From: Halobacteriales archaeon QS_1_69_70
GTDB lineage: Archaea > Halobacteriota > Halobacteria > Halobacteriales > Haloarculaceae
Reading direction: 5' to 3'
DNA: 47,954 nucleotides
NCBI GenBank assembly: GCA_003021005.1
Contig: PXRI01000024.1
Location: 1-47,954, forward strand
Within the stretch, counting starts at the first letter, position 1. Each line of letters opens with the position of its first letter. The translations under genes were made by a program, and so were the position numbers. Below, piece after piece: positions 16,641 through 23,261 of this stretch. The notes under the pieces are model-generated. The model saw nothing but the letters and a program-made list of their open reading frames with translations, ran no database searches and was not told the origin of the DNA.

Positions 16641-16934
16641 ATGAGCACCCACGCCGGGATCGTCAAGACGCCGAAGGTACTCGGCGGGAAACCCCGGATC
16701 GAGGGTGTCCGCGTCGGCGTCCTCCAGGTCGGCGACTACGTCCGGGAGGTCGGGATGGACGTCGAAACGGTCATGAGCGAGCTCCGTCTCTCCCGCGAGC
16801 AGGTCGATGCCGCCCTCGAGTACTACGACGACCACCCCGACGAGATGGAAACGCTTCGCGCACAGCGCGAGGCGTCGTTCCGCCGGATGGAAGAACAGAA
16901 TCCCACCCCCGGCGAACTGACGGACGGCGAGTAA
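16641..16934 (+). CDS. DUF433 family protein, probable antitoxin
   Basis: The 97-residue protein opens with the DUF433 pattern 'GIVKTPKVLGGKPRIEGVRV', followed by a helix-turn-helix-like 'GMDVETVMSELRLSREQVDAALEYY'. DUF433 proteins are commonly paired with PIN-like toxins and act as DNA-binding antitoxins. The neighbour 13 nt downstream is a DUF5615 protein, which fits. A GGCGGTGA sequence about 8 nt before the ATG could be a ribosome binding site, unusual in this window. TATA-like AT-rich words lie further upstream (16565-16600), so the mRNA probably has a leader. Confidence 0.8.
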   Translation: MSTHAGIVKTPKVLGGKPRIEGVRVGVLQVGDYVREVGMDVETVMSELRLSREQVDAALEYYDDHPDEMETLRAQREASFRRMEEQNPTPGELTDGE

Positions 16935-16947
16935 CCCCGGTTTGGGC

Positions 16948-17280
16948 GTGCCGTCCGAACTCCGCATCCTTTGTGACCGGAGCGCCGACCAGCGGTTCGT
17001 CGATACGTTGGAACGGACCGGCTGGATCACCGTGATCCGGGTTGAAGACGTGCTCCCGGTCGACGCCCCCGACCGGGACATCAGCGAGTACGCCGAACAG
17101 CACGACTGGATCGTGTTCACCGAGGACAGCGACTTTCTTAATCACGACCGCGGACTCGTGCGGTATCACCCGCTCGATAACCCCTCGCCCGGGAACGTCG
17201 TCGACGCCCTCCGGGCGATCGGGGAGGCCTTCGACGACCACCGAGACAGCGAGCAACGCGTCCCCGGCGACTGGGTGTGA
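16948..17280 (+). CDS. DUF5615 PIN-like protein, probable toxin
   Basis: The 110-residue protein has the DUF5615/PIN-like pattern: 'LRILCDRSADQRFVDTLE' at the N terminus with an acidic residue on strand 1, 'DRDISEYAEQHDWIVFTEDSDFL' in the middle with the conserved Asp-Asp pair, and 'GNVVDALRAIGEAF' near the end. Such proteins are predicted metal-dependent RNases and pair with DUF433. The usual first-strand reading is 'LCDED' or 'L.DE'; here it is 'LCDRSADQ', which might weaken metal binding. GTG at 16948 is chosen; a TTG two codons upstream is the alternative. Transcription is probably shared with the DUF433 gene. Confidence 0.75.
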   Translation: MPSELRILCDRSADQRFVDTLERTGWITVIRVEDVLPVDAPDRDISEYAEQHDWIVFTEDSDFLNHDRGLVRYHPLDNPSPGNVVDALRAIGEAFDDHRDSEQRVPGDWV

Positions 17281-17577
17281 CGGTTCCCTCGGTTCGACGA
17301 ACCTCGTGCCGCGTAGGGGCGGCCGTCACTCAACGGGGGGTAAATTGGCGTTGGACTACCAGGTGATCTTCGACGACGGCCTCCCGACACGGGCGTCGTG
17401 CTCGAGGGCGCCTCCGAGAACTCTAACAGGGTCGGGGCGCTCGAGGGGTCCTCCGAGGTTCCGGTCCGGGGTGAGGTCGACCGCTGACCCACGACGCCGC
17501 GAGCGGTCGCGGGGATCGACGGTAGTACGCCGGAGGCGTCTTGCGGAAAGTCAAATCCCGGTTTGACATTCCCGAAC
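17281..17577. other. Intergenic region containing a decayed gene fragment
   Basis: No intact gene is present. The middle of this stretch (about 17365-17516) is a degenerate copy of the 3' end of the lipoprotein gene downstream, listed separately. The remainder holds nothing I can identify apart from the promoter of the lipoprotein gene at its right edge. Confidence 0.6.
17365..17516 (+). pseudogene. Degraded duplicate of the 3' end of the neighbouring lipoprotein gene
   Basis: This stretch matches 18048-18203 closely, including the shared blocks GTGATCTTCGACGACGG and GAACTCTAACAGGGTCGGGG, the region of the stop codon and about 30 nt of downstream DNA. A one-base deletion (CCCC to CCC) shifts the frame after 'IFDDGLP', so it cannot encode the original C terminus. 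There is no matching 5' half. It probably arose by local duplication followed by loss, or from recombination between two former paralogues. Confidence 0.85.
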
Positions 17578-17585
17578 GGTTAATT
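17578..17585 (+). promoter_or_regulatory. TATA-like box of the lipoprotein gene
   Basis: GGTTAATT lies about 23-30 nt before the ATG at 17608, a leaderless spacing. This favours the ATG over an in-frame GTG four codons upstream. Confidence 0.55.
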
Positions 17586-17607
17586 CGCCGCGGCTGTGGC
17601 GACCCGT

Positions 17608-18174
17608 ATGGACCGCCGGAACTTACTCGGCGCGCTCGCCGGCGTCGGCGCCGCCCCGTTCCTCGCAGGGTGTAACGCAACCCCTGGGGATTCGACCACG
17701 ACGGACGATCCGACGGCGACCGCCACGCAGACGCCCGCCGTCGAGTCGGCACCGACGGCGGAGGCGCTCGACTCCTGGACGTTCTCACCAGGTGGACGGG
17801 CGCGTTCGCGCAATGCCGACACCAACGCAGTTGACGTCACATTCCGACCTGCCCACGACGGCGTGCACATCGAAGGGGTGCTCACGTTCCCATCCTCCTG
17901 CGGTCGCCCGGGGCTCGAGTCCGTCCTGTATGGCGACAGGACCCTCAGGGTCCTCATCGCCGGTGCCCTGACGGCGAACGGCCACGAGGCGTTCGGGACA
18001 CCGAGCGGTTGCGACGGTGAAATGGTCCCGCGGAGCTACAGCCTCCGGGTGATCTTCGACGACGGTCTCCCCGACACGGTCGTCGTGCTCGAGGGCGCCT
18101 CCGAGAACTCTAACAGGGTCGGGGCGCTCGAGGGGTCGTCCGAGGATCCGGTCCGGGTCGAAGTCGACCGGTGA
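17608..18174 (+). CDS. Tat-type lipoprotein of unknown function
   Basis: The 188-residue product begins MDRRNLLGALAGVGAAPFLAGC, a twin-arginine signal with a lipobox Cys at 22, so it should be anchored on the cell surface. A Thr/Asp-rich linker (about 24-50) precedes a small domain containing 'VDVTFRPAHDGVHIEGVLTF' and two Cys that could pair. I do not recognise the domain. The last 45 codons recur as a damaged copy upstream of the gene. The next gene is unrelated, so it is probably transcribed alone. Confidence 0.75.
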   Translation: MDRRNLLGALAGVGAAPFLAGCNATPGDSTTTDDPTATATQTPAVESAPTAEALDSWTFSPGGRARSRNADTNAVDVTFRPAHDGVHIEGVLTFPSSCGRPGLESVLYGDRTLRVLIAGALTANGHEAFGTPSGCDGEMVPRSYSLRVIFDDGLPDTVVVLEGASENSNRVGALEGSSEDPVRVEVDR

Positions 18175-18261
18175 TTCACGACGCCGTGAGCGGTCGCAGG
18201 GGCCGGCGACCGCGACTCCGCTGGCGCCGTTGGTGGGTGGCTCGACCGCGACGGGCCAAGC

Positions 18262-18284
18262 TTCATAGTTGCACCAACTATATC
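18262..18284 (+). promoter_or_regulatory. AT-rich promoter of methylmalonyl-CoA mutase gene
   Basis: Two candidate boxes occur, TTCATAGT (18262-18269) and ACTATATC (18277-18284). The first has the usual 27-nt distance to the ATG at 18292. Confidence 0.45.
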
Positions 18285-18291
18285 AGTCGAC

Positions 18292-19989
18292 ATGTTCGAC
18301 GAGGATGACCTGGCGGCGATCCGGGCCGAGCGCGACCGGTGGGCCGACGAGACGCTGGCGCCGTTCCTCGAGGATGGCGAGCGGAGAGAGGAATTCGTGA
18401 CGGTCTCGAACCACGAAGTCGACCGGCTCTACACTCCGGAGGACGTCGCCGACATCGACTACGACGAGGACCTGGGCTTTCCGGGCGAGGCGCCGTACAC
18501 CCGGGGGCCGTACCCGACGATGTACCGGGGGCGGACCTGGACGATGCGGCAGTTCGCGGGGTTCGGGACCGCCGAGGAGACCAACGAGCGGTTCCACTAC
18601 CTCATCGACGAGGGCCAGACCGGCCTGTCGACGGCGTTCGACATGCCGAGCCTCATGGGGCTCGACTCGGACCACCCGATGAGCGAAGGGGAGGTCGGCC
18701 GGGAGGGCGTCGCCGTCGACACGCTGCGTGACATGGAGATCCTGTTCGACGGCATCGACGTCGGCGAGATCTCCACGAGTTTCACGATCAACCCGTCGGC
18801 GCCGGTCATCTACGCGATGTACATCGCGCTGGCCGACCAGCAGGGGGTGCCCCGAGCGCAGCTGCGGGGGACGCTCCAGAACGACATGCTCAAGGAGTTC
18901 ATCGCCCAGAAGGAGTGGGTGATCCCCCCGGAGCCCTCCCTGGAGGTCGTGACCGACACCATCGAGTTCGCCGTCGCGGAGACCCCGAAGTTCCACCCCG
19001 TCTCCATCTCGGGGTACCACATCCGGGAGGCCGGGTCCACGGCCGCCCAGGAGGCGGCGTTCACGCTGGCCGACGGGTTCGCCTACGTCGAGAACTGCCT
19101 CGACCGTGGGATGGACGTCGACGAGTTCGGACCGCTGTTGTCGTTTTTCTTCAACTCGCACAACTCGATGTTCGAGGAGGTCGCGAAGTTCCGCGCCGCA
19201 CGCCGCGTGTACGCCCGCGTGATGGACGAGTGGTACGGCGCCGAGGCCGACGCCGCAACGCGGCTGAAGTTCCACACCCAGACGGCCGGCCAGTCGCTGA
19301 CCGCCCAGCAGCCGCTGAACAACGTCGTCCGGGTGACGGTGCAGGCGATGGCCGCGGTGCTGGGCGGCACCCAGTCCCTGCATACGAACAGCTACGACGA
19401 GGCGCTGGCGTTGCCGAGCGAGGACGCCGTCCGCGTCGCCCTGCGGACCCAGCAGATCCTCGCCGAGGAGTCCGGCGTCGCCGACATCGTCGACCCGCTC
19501 GGCGGCTCCTTCGCCGTCGAGACGCTCACCGACGAGCTGGACGCCGAGATCACGGCCTACATCGAGGAAATCCGCGAACTGGGCGACGGCTCGGTGCGGG
19601 ACGGCGTGCTGGCCGGCATCGAGCAGGGCTACTTCCACCGGGAGATCCAGGAGGCCAGCTACGAGTACCAGAAACGGGTCGACGCCGGCAAGGAGGTCGT
19701 CGTCGGCGTCAACGCTTACCAGATCGACGAGGAAACCGACCCGGACATCCTCCAGGTCGACCCGGAGACCCGCGACCGGCAGCTCGGACGGCTCGCGGCG
19801 GTCAAGGCGGAGCGGGACGATGCGGCGGTCGAGGCGGCACTTTCGGCCGTCGGCGACGCCATCGAGGGCGAGGACAACGTAATAGCGCCGATCATCGACG
19901 CCGTGAAGGCCTACGCGACGATGGGCGAGATCATGCAGGTCTTCGAAGAGCACCACGGCGCCTATCAGGAAACGGTCGGCCTCGCCTGA
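18292..19989 (+). CDS. Methylmalonyl-CoA mutase, large (catalytic) subunit
   Basis: The enzyme interconverts methylmalonyl-CoA and succinyl-CoA, using adenosylcobalamin bound by a separate small subunit. The 565-residue protein lacks the C-terminal B12-binding domain, as in the split archaeal form. It has 'GPYPTMYRGRTWTMRQFAGF' (72-91), with the tyrosine and arginine of the CoA/substrate site, and 'SISGYHIREAG' (238-248), whose His243 corresponds to the catalytic histidine of the family. 'FHTQTAGQSLTAQQPLNN' and 'DPLGGSFAVETLTDEL' are also typical. No small subunit, epimerase or MeaB-like GTPase lies in the window. In haloarchaea this enzyme serves propionate, branched-chain amino acid and methylaspartate-cycle metabolism. 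Confidence 0.95.
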   Translation: MFDEDDLAAIRAERDRWADETLAPFLEDGERREEFVTVSNHEVDRLYTPEDVADIDYDEDLGFPGEAPYTRGPYPTMYRGRTWTMRQFAGFGTAEETNERFHYLIDEGQTGLSTAFDMPSLMGLDSDHPMSEGEVGREGVAVDTLRDMEILFDGIDVGEISTSFTINPSAPVIYAMYIALADQQGVPRAQLRGTLQNDMLKEFIAQKEWVIPPEPSLEVVTDTIEFAVAETPKFHPVSISGYHIREAGSTAAQEAAFTLADGFAYVENCLDRGMDVDEFGPLLSFFFNSHNSMFEEVAKFRAARRVYARVMDEWYGAEADAATRLKFHTQTAGQSLTAQQPLNNVVRVTVQAMAAVLGGTQSLHTNSYDEALALPSEDAVRVALRTQQILAEESGVADIVDPLGGSFAVETLTDELDAEITAYIEEIRELGDGSVRDGVLAGIEQGYFHREIQEASYEYQKRVDAGKEVVVGVNAYQIDEETDPDILQVDPETRDRQLGRLAAVKAERDDAAVEAALSAVGDAIEGEDNVIAPIIDAVKAYATMGEIMQVFEEHHGAYQETVGLA

Positions 19990-20191
19990 CCGGGGGGACA
20001 TGAGCCCCGCCTACGGCTGTCACACCCGCGGGTCGCGGCTCGCGAGGTCCCCGGCGACGAAGAACGGCACCTCGGCCCGCAGGAGGACCGCCGTGGCGCC
20101 AGGCTCCGGGATCGGCCGGCGAGGTCGTCAGGTCCCGCCCGTGAGATCCAGAGGCCGGCGTCGGCGCCGGGGGACGTCCCGAAACACGGTG

Positions 20192-20199
20192 CCTAAGTG
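20192..20199 (+). promoter_or_regulatory. TATA-like box of the heme o synthase gene
   Basis: CCTAAGTG lies 24-31 nt before the ATG at 20223. The 230-nt gap upstream is otherwise GC-rich and empty. Confidence 0.45.
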
Positions 20200-20222
20200 C
20201 GCCGGCCTCGAAGGAAACGGAC

Positions 20223-21641
20223 ATGCACCGGCGGCCCTCGACCACCGGCCTCCTCGCGGCCGCCACCCTCGGCGTGTACGTCCTCGTGGTGGTGGGGGCG
20301 ACGGCCTCGCTGGCCGAGGCCGCGACCGCCTGCGGCGGGTGGCCCGGCTGCACCGGGGGCCTCGCGTCGCCGGGGGTGGCAGTCGCGCTCGGCCACCGTG
20401 CCGCGGCGGCCGTCGTCGGCCTGGTGCTATCGGGGACCGCCGTCCTCGCCTGGCCGGACCTCGACCGCCGTGCGCGCGCCGCACTCGGGGTCGCAGTCGT
20501 GCTGTACCCGGTCCAGGCCGCCCTCGGTGCGATGGTCGCGGTCGGCGCCGACTATGCCGCCCTCCACCTGCCGCTCGCGATGGCAATCTTCGCGGCCACG
20601 GTACTTGCGCTTTCGTGGCACCTGGAGGCCAAGACCGGCACGGACGACGCCCCGGCGTCAGCGCCACGCCAGGAACCACCGTTTAAGGAGTTATCGCTCG
20701 CGGAACCACCGCTCGAGGAACCACCCCTCGAGGAGCCACCGCTCGAGGAGCCGGCACCGCCGTCGTCCCTGGACGGACTCGAGCGCGTGACGGCGACGGG
20801 GCGGGCGTACGTCGAACTGATGAAACCCCGGTTGATGTGGCTGCTGTGTCTGGTTGCCGGCGCCGGGATGGCGCTGGCCGGCACGCCCTCGGTCCGCGTC
20901 GTCGTCGCCACGCTCGGCGGGGGGGTCCTGGCCATCGGCGCCGCTGGTACGTTCAACCACGTCCTCGAGCGCGACGTCGACCGCCGGATGGCGCGGACGG
21001 CCGACCGGCCGGTGGCGACCCGGGCGGTCCCGGTCGGGAACGCGCTGGCGTTCGGCGGGCTGTTGACCGTCGCCGCGCTGGCCGCGTTCCTCTCGGTGAA
21101 CGTCCTCGTCGCGGCGCTCGGGCTGGCCGCCATCGCGTTCTACAGCGTCGTCTACACGCTCGTCTTGAAACCGCACACCGTCCAGAACACGGTGCTGGGT
21201 GGCGCCGCCGGCGCGCTCCCGGCGCTCATCGGGTACGCCGCCGTCGCCGGGACGCCGGGCGTTCCGGGCCTCGCACTGGCCGGCGTCGTCTTCCTGTGGA
21301 CGCCGGCGCACTTCTACAACCTCGCGCTGGCGTACCGCGACGACTACGAGCGCGGCGGCGTCCCGATGCTGCCGGTCGTCCGCGGGGAGACCACGACCCG
21401 CAAGCACGTCCTCCTGTACCTCGGCGCGACCCTGCTCGCCGCCAGCGCGCTGACGGCGCTGTCGGGGCTCGGGTGGCTGTACGCGGCCGTCACGGTCGCA
21501 GTCGGCGCCGTCTTCCTCCTGGCGGTCGTTCGGCTCCACCGCGAGCGGACCGACGCGGCGGCCCTCCGGGCGTTCCACGCCTCGAACGCCTACCTCGGCC
21601 TGCTGTTGGTCGCGGTCGTCCTCGACGCCCTCGCGGTCTGA
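20223..21641 (+). CDS. ctaB: Heme o synthase (protoheme IX farnesyltransferase) with N-terminal membrane extension
   Basis: The enzyme attaches farnesyl to protoheme to make heme o for the terminal oxidase encoded downstream. The UbiA-type domain fills about residues 195-472, with the prenyl-diphosphate motifs 'NHVLERDVDRRMARTADRP' and 'YRDDYERGGVPML'. The first 150 residues add four hydrophobic helices with conserved-looking His residues ('GHRAAAAVVG', 'ALHLPLAMAI') that resemble half of a CtaA/Cox15 heme a synthase. A linker with repeated PPLEE units joins the two parts. Haloarchaeal CtaB proteins often carry such an extension. Whether it still performs heme chemistry is an inference. Confidence 0.9.
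   Translation: MHRRPSTTGLLAAATLGVYVLVVVGATASLAEAATACGGWPGCTGGLASPGVAVALGHRAAAAVVGLVLSGTAVLAWPDLDRRARAALGVAVVLYPVQAALGAMVAVGADYAALHLPLAMAIFAATVLALSWHLEAKTGTDDAPASAPRQEPPFKELSLAEPPLEEPPLEEPPLEEPAPPSSLDGLERVTATGRAYVELMKPRLMWLLCLVAGAGMALAGTPSVRVVVATLGGGVLAIGAAGTFNHVLERDVDRRMARTADRPVATRAVPVGNALAFGGLLTVAALAAFLSVNVLVAALGLAAIAFYSVVYTLVLKPHTVQNTVLGGAAGALPALIGYAAVAGTPGVPGLALAGVVFLWTPAHFYNLALAYRDDYERGGVPMLPVVRGETTTRKHVLLYLGATLLAASALTALSGLGWLYAAVTVAVGAVFLLAVVRLHRERTDAAALRAFHASNAYLGLLLVAVVLDALAV
20702..20752 (+). repeat. Short in-frame tandem repeats encoding PPLEE units
   Basis: About three to four imperfect 15-nt units of the type GAACCACCGCTCGAG, GAACCACCCCTCGAG and GAGCCACCGCTCGAG encode a Pro/Glu-rich linker between the two membrane parts of CtaB. 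A flexible spacer is the obvious role. Length polymorphism between strains would be expected. Confidence 0.8.
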
Positions 21642-21672
21642 GTCGGCGCGAGTGCCGCCCGCGGACGCGGTG

Positions 21673-22125
21673 TCAGACGATGCCGACGGTGAGGTTGACC
21701 GCGACGAGGAGGATGCAGGCCCCGCCCGTGACGAGCAGGCCCGCGGCGACGCCGTGGGCCTGACCCATGCCGTGGCTGCGCGCCATCGTGTAGGCCCCGC
21801 CGAACAGCGAGCCGACGACGAGGAAGCCTAGCAGCCCGGCCGCCACCCCGAAGAGGCTCGGCGCGATGGCCTCGCCGGCGCCGAACCCGCCTACGAGCGC
21901 GACCGAGATGACGCCAAGTGCGAGGGTGACGGCTACGAACACCGCACCGAGGCGTCGCGGGGACCCGGAGCCGCCGTGCTCGCCGGCGTCGGACGCGTAG
22001 GGCTTGACTGCGTCGGCGTCGGCGACCTCCGCGGACCGCGTTACGCCGACCGTCGAGAGCGCGTAGAAGATGGCGGCGAAGACCAGTCCCATCACGACCG
22101 TACTCCCGAGCAGATGCGTACTCAT
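21673..22125 (-). CDS. Small membrane protein of the oxidase cluster, unknown function
   Basis: The 150-residue protein has four hydrophobic segments: 'STVVMGLVFAAIFYALSTVGV', then a polar loop, then 'AVFVAVTLALGVISVALV', 'SLFGVAAGLLGFLVVGSLFGG' and 'VAAGLLVTGGACILLVAVNL'. A His-containing loop, 'SHGMGQAHG', sits between the last two. I do not recognise a family with confidence. It lies between ctaB and coxB on the opposite strand, with the AT-rich GTACAAAT (22154-22161) upstream as a possible promoter. The setting suggests a role in oxidase assembly or heme/copper handling, which is inference only. Confidence 0.7.
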   Translation of the reverse strand: MSTHLLGSTVVMGLVFAAIFYALSTVGVTRSAEVADADAVKPYASDAGEHGGSGSPRRLGAVFVAVTLALGVISVALVGGFGAGEAIAPSLFGVAAGLLGFLVVGSLFGGAYTMARSHGMGQAHGVAAGLLVTGGACILLVAVNLTVGIV

Positions 22126-22393
22126 GGGGCGTTGTCGGGACGTCCGCTGGGACGTACAAATATCCTTGGCTCTCGGTCCGCGGGATCGATCGCTCCTCCA
22201 GGTATGGCGGGTTCGTGGCCCGGGGGCTGACGTCGTGTGCGGTGGGAGTATCGGTCCGCTGGAGCGCCCAGGCAGGTCCCGCGGCCGGCCGCCGATTGGC
22301 GAGGGACGTGCCGAATGGGCGAGGGACGTGCCGAGTACGTCACCACTTTAGGGCCGCAGGACCTACAGACAGACAGGTGGACACGCCGTGACG
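22126..22393. other. Divergent intergenic region before coxB
   Basis: No gene is seen. The left side holds the promoter of the leftward membrane-protein gene. The centre contains a 20-bp tandem duplication, and a TATA-like CACTTTAGGG follows it near 22343. The right edge leads into the coxB promoter. Confidence 0.5.
22299..22338 (+). repeat. 20-bp tandem duplication upstream of coxB
   Basis: Two adjacent 20-nt units share GGCGAGGGACGTGCCGA with one or two differences. They lie about 100 nt before coxB and 170 nt before the leftward gene. A binding site for a regulator of either gene is possible, but a simple slippage duplication explains it too. Confidence 0.75.
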
Positions 22394-22405
22394 CAAAAGC
22401 TAAGT
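22394..22405 (+). promoter_or_regulatory. TATA-like box of the cox operon
   Basis: CAAAAGCTAAGT lies about 39 nt before the coxB ATG, implying a leader of about ten bases. It is the best AT-rich word in this position. Confidence 0.5.
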
Positions 22406-22439
22406 CGCCGCCAGGCGCAATCACGACCGACTCCGTAGC

Positions 22440-23261
22440 ATGTTCGAGTACCTCCCATTGGCACACCAGGTCCCGGAGGAGTGGCGGGCGCAGTCTGCGG
22501 TGTTCAGCGAGCTGTTCTTCGTCTTCCTGGTCGTCGGCACGCTAGTCGGCGTCGTTGTCGTCGCGTACACCCTGTACAACCTCTACCGGAACCGCGACGA
22601 CGGCACCGGTCCGGAGGGGTTCGAGGCCCCCCAGCTCGGCGAACTCCCGACCGGCCAGACCGGCGGCAAGAGCAGCAAGCTCTTCCTGTCGTTCGGACTC
22701 AGCGCCATCATCGTCATCAGCCTCGTGGTCTACTCCTACGGCCTGCTCCTGTATGTCGAGCAGGGGCCCAGCGGCGACGTCGCCGAGGAACAGAACATGG
22801 AGGTCGAGGTGGTCGGCCTGCAGTTCGCCTGGCAGTTCCACTACCCGAACGGCGTCCAGACCACCGGTACCCTCAACGTGTCGAAGGGTGAGGTGGTACG
22901 CCTGGCGGTGACCTCGGACGACGTCTGGCACAACTTCGGGGCGCCCGAGTTACGCGTCAAGGCCGACGCCATCCCCGGGGAGTACTCCCACACCTGGTTC
23001 ATCGCCAACGAGACGGGGACCTACGACGTGAAGTGCTACGAACTCTGCGGGAGCGGCCACTCACAGATGACGGCCGAGATCGTGGTCATGGAGGAAGAGA
23101 AGTTCGACGACTGGTACGAGTCCGCCGGCGCGAACGTCACCGAGACGCCCACGCCGACGCCGGACGACCACGGCGGCGAGGACGACGAGGGCGGCGGTCA
23201 CGGGAGCGTGCCCGCCCACGGTGACGCCGCGACGACCGCCCGGATGGGGGTGGCGGCATGA
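22440..23261 (+). CDS. coxB: Cytochrome c oxidase subunit II (CuA)
   Basis: CoxB accepts electrons at a binuclear CuA centre on the outer face. The 273-residue protein has two membrane helices (about 22-46 and 82-105) and a cupredoxin domain. All CuA ligands are present: His164, then Cys199, Glu201, Cys203, His207 and Met210 in 'CYELCGSGHSQM'. The tail from about residue 230 is rich in Thr, Pro, His, Asp and Gly. No heme c motif is present, so the donor is probably a copper protein, as in other haloarchaea. The TGA overlaps the coxAC start codon. Confidence 0.96.
   Translation: MFEYLPLAHQVPEEWRAQSAVFSELFFVFLVVGTLVGVVVVAYTLYNLYRNRDDGTGPEGFEAPQLGELPTGQTGGKSSKLFLSFGLSAIIVISLVVYSYGLLLYVEQGPSGDVAEEQNMEVEVVGLQFAWQFHYPNGVQTTGTLNVSKGEVVRLAVTSDDVWHNFGAPELRVKADAIPGEYSHTWFIANETGTYDVKCYELCGSGHSQMTAEIVVMEEEKFDDWYESAGANVTETPTPTPDDHGGEDDEGGGHGSVPAHGDAATTARMGVAA

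Noticed and set aside
20702-20752. CRISPR-like or regulatory repeat in ctaB
   Set aside because: The units are in frame, adjacent, without spacers, and encode a Pro/Glu linker.
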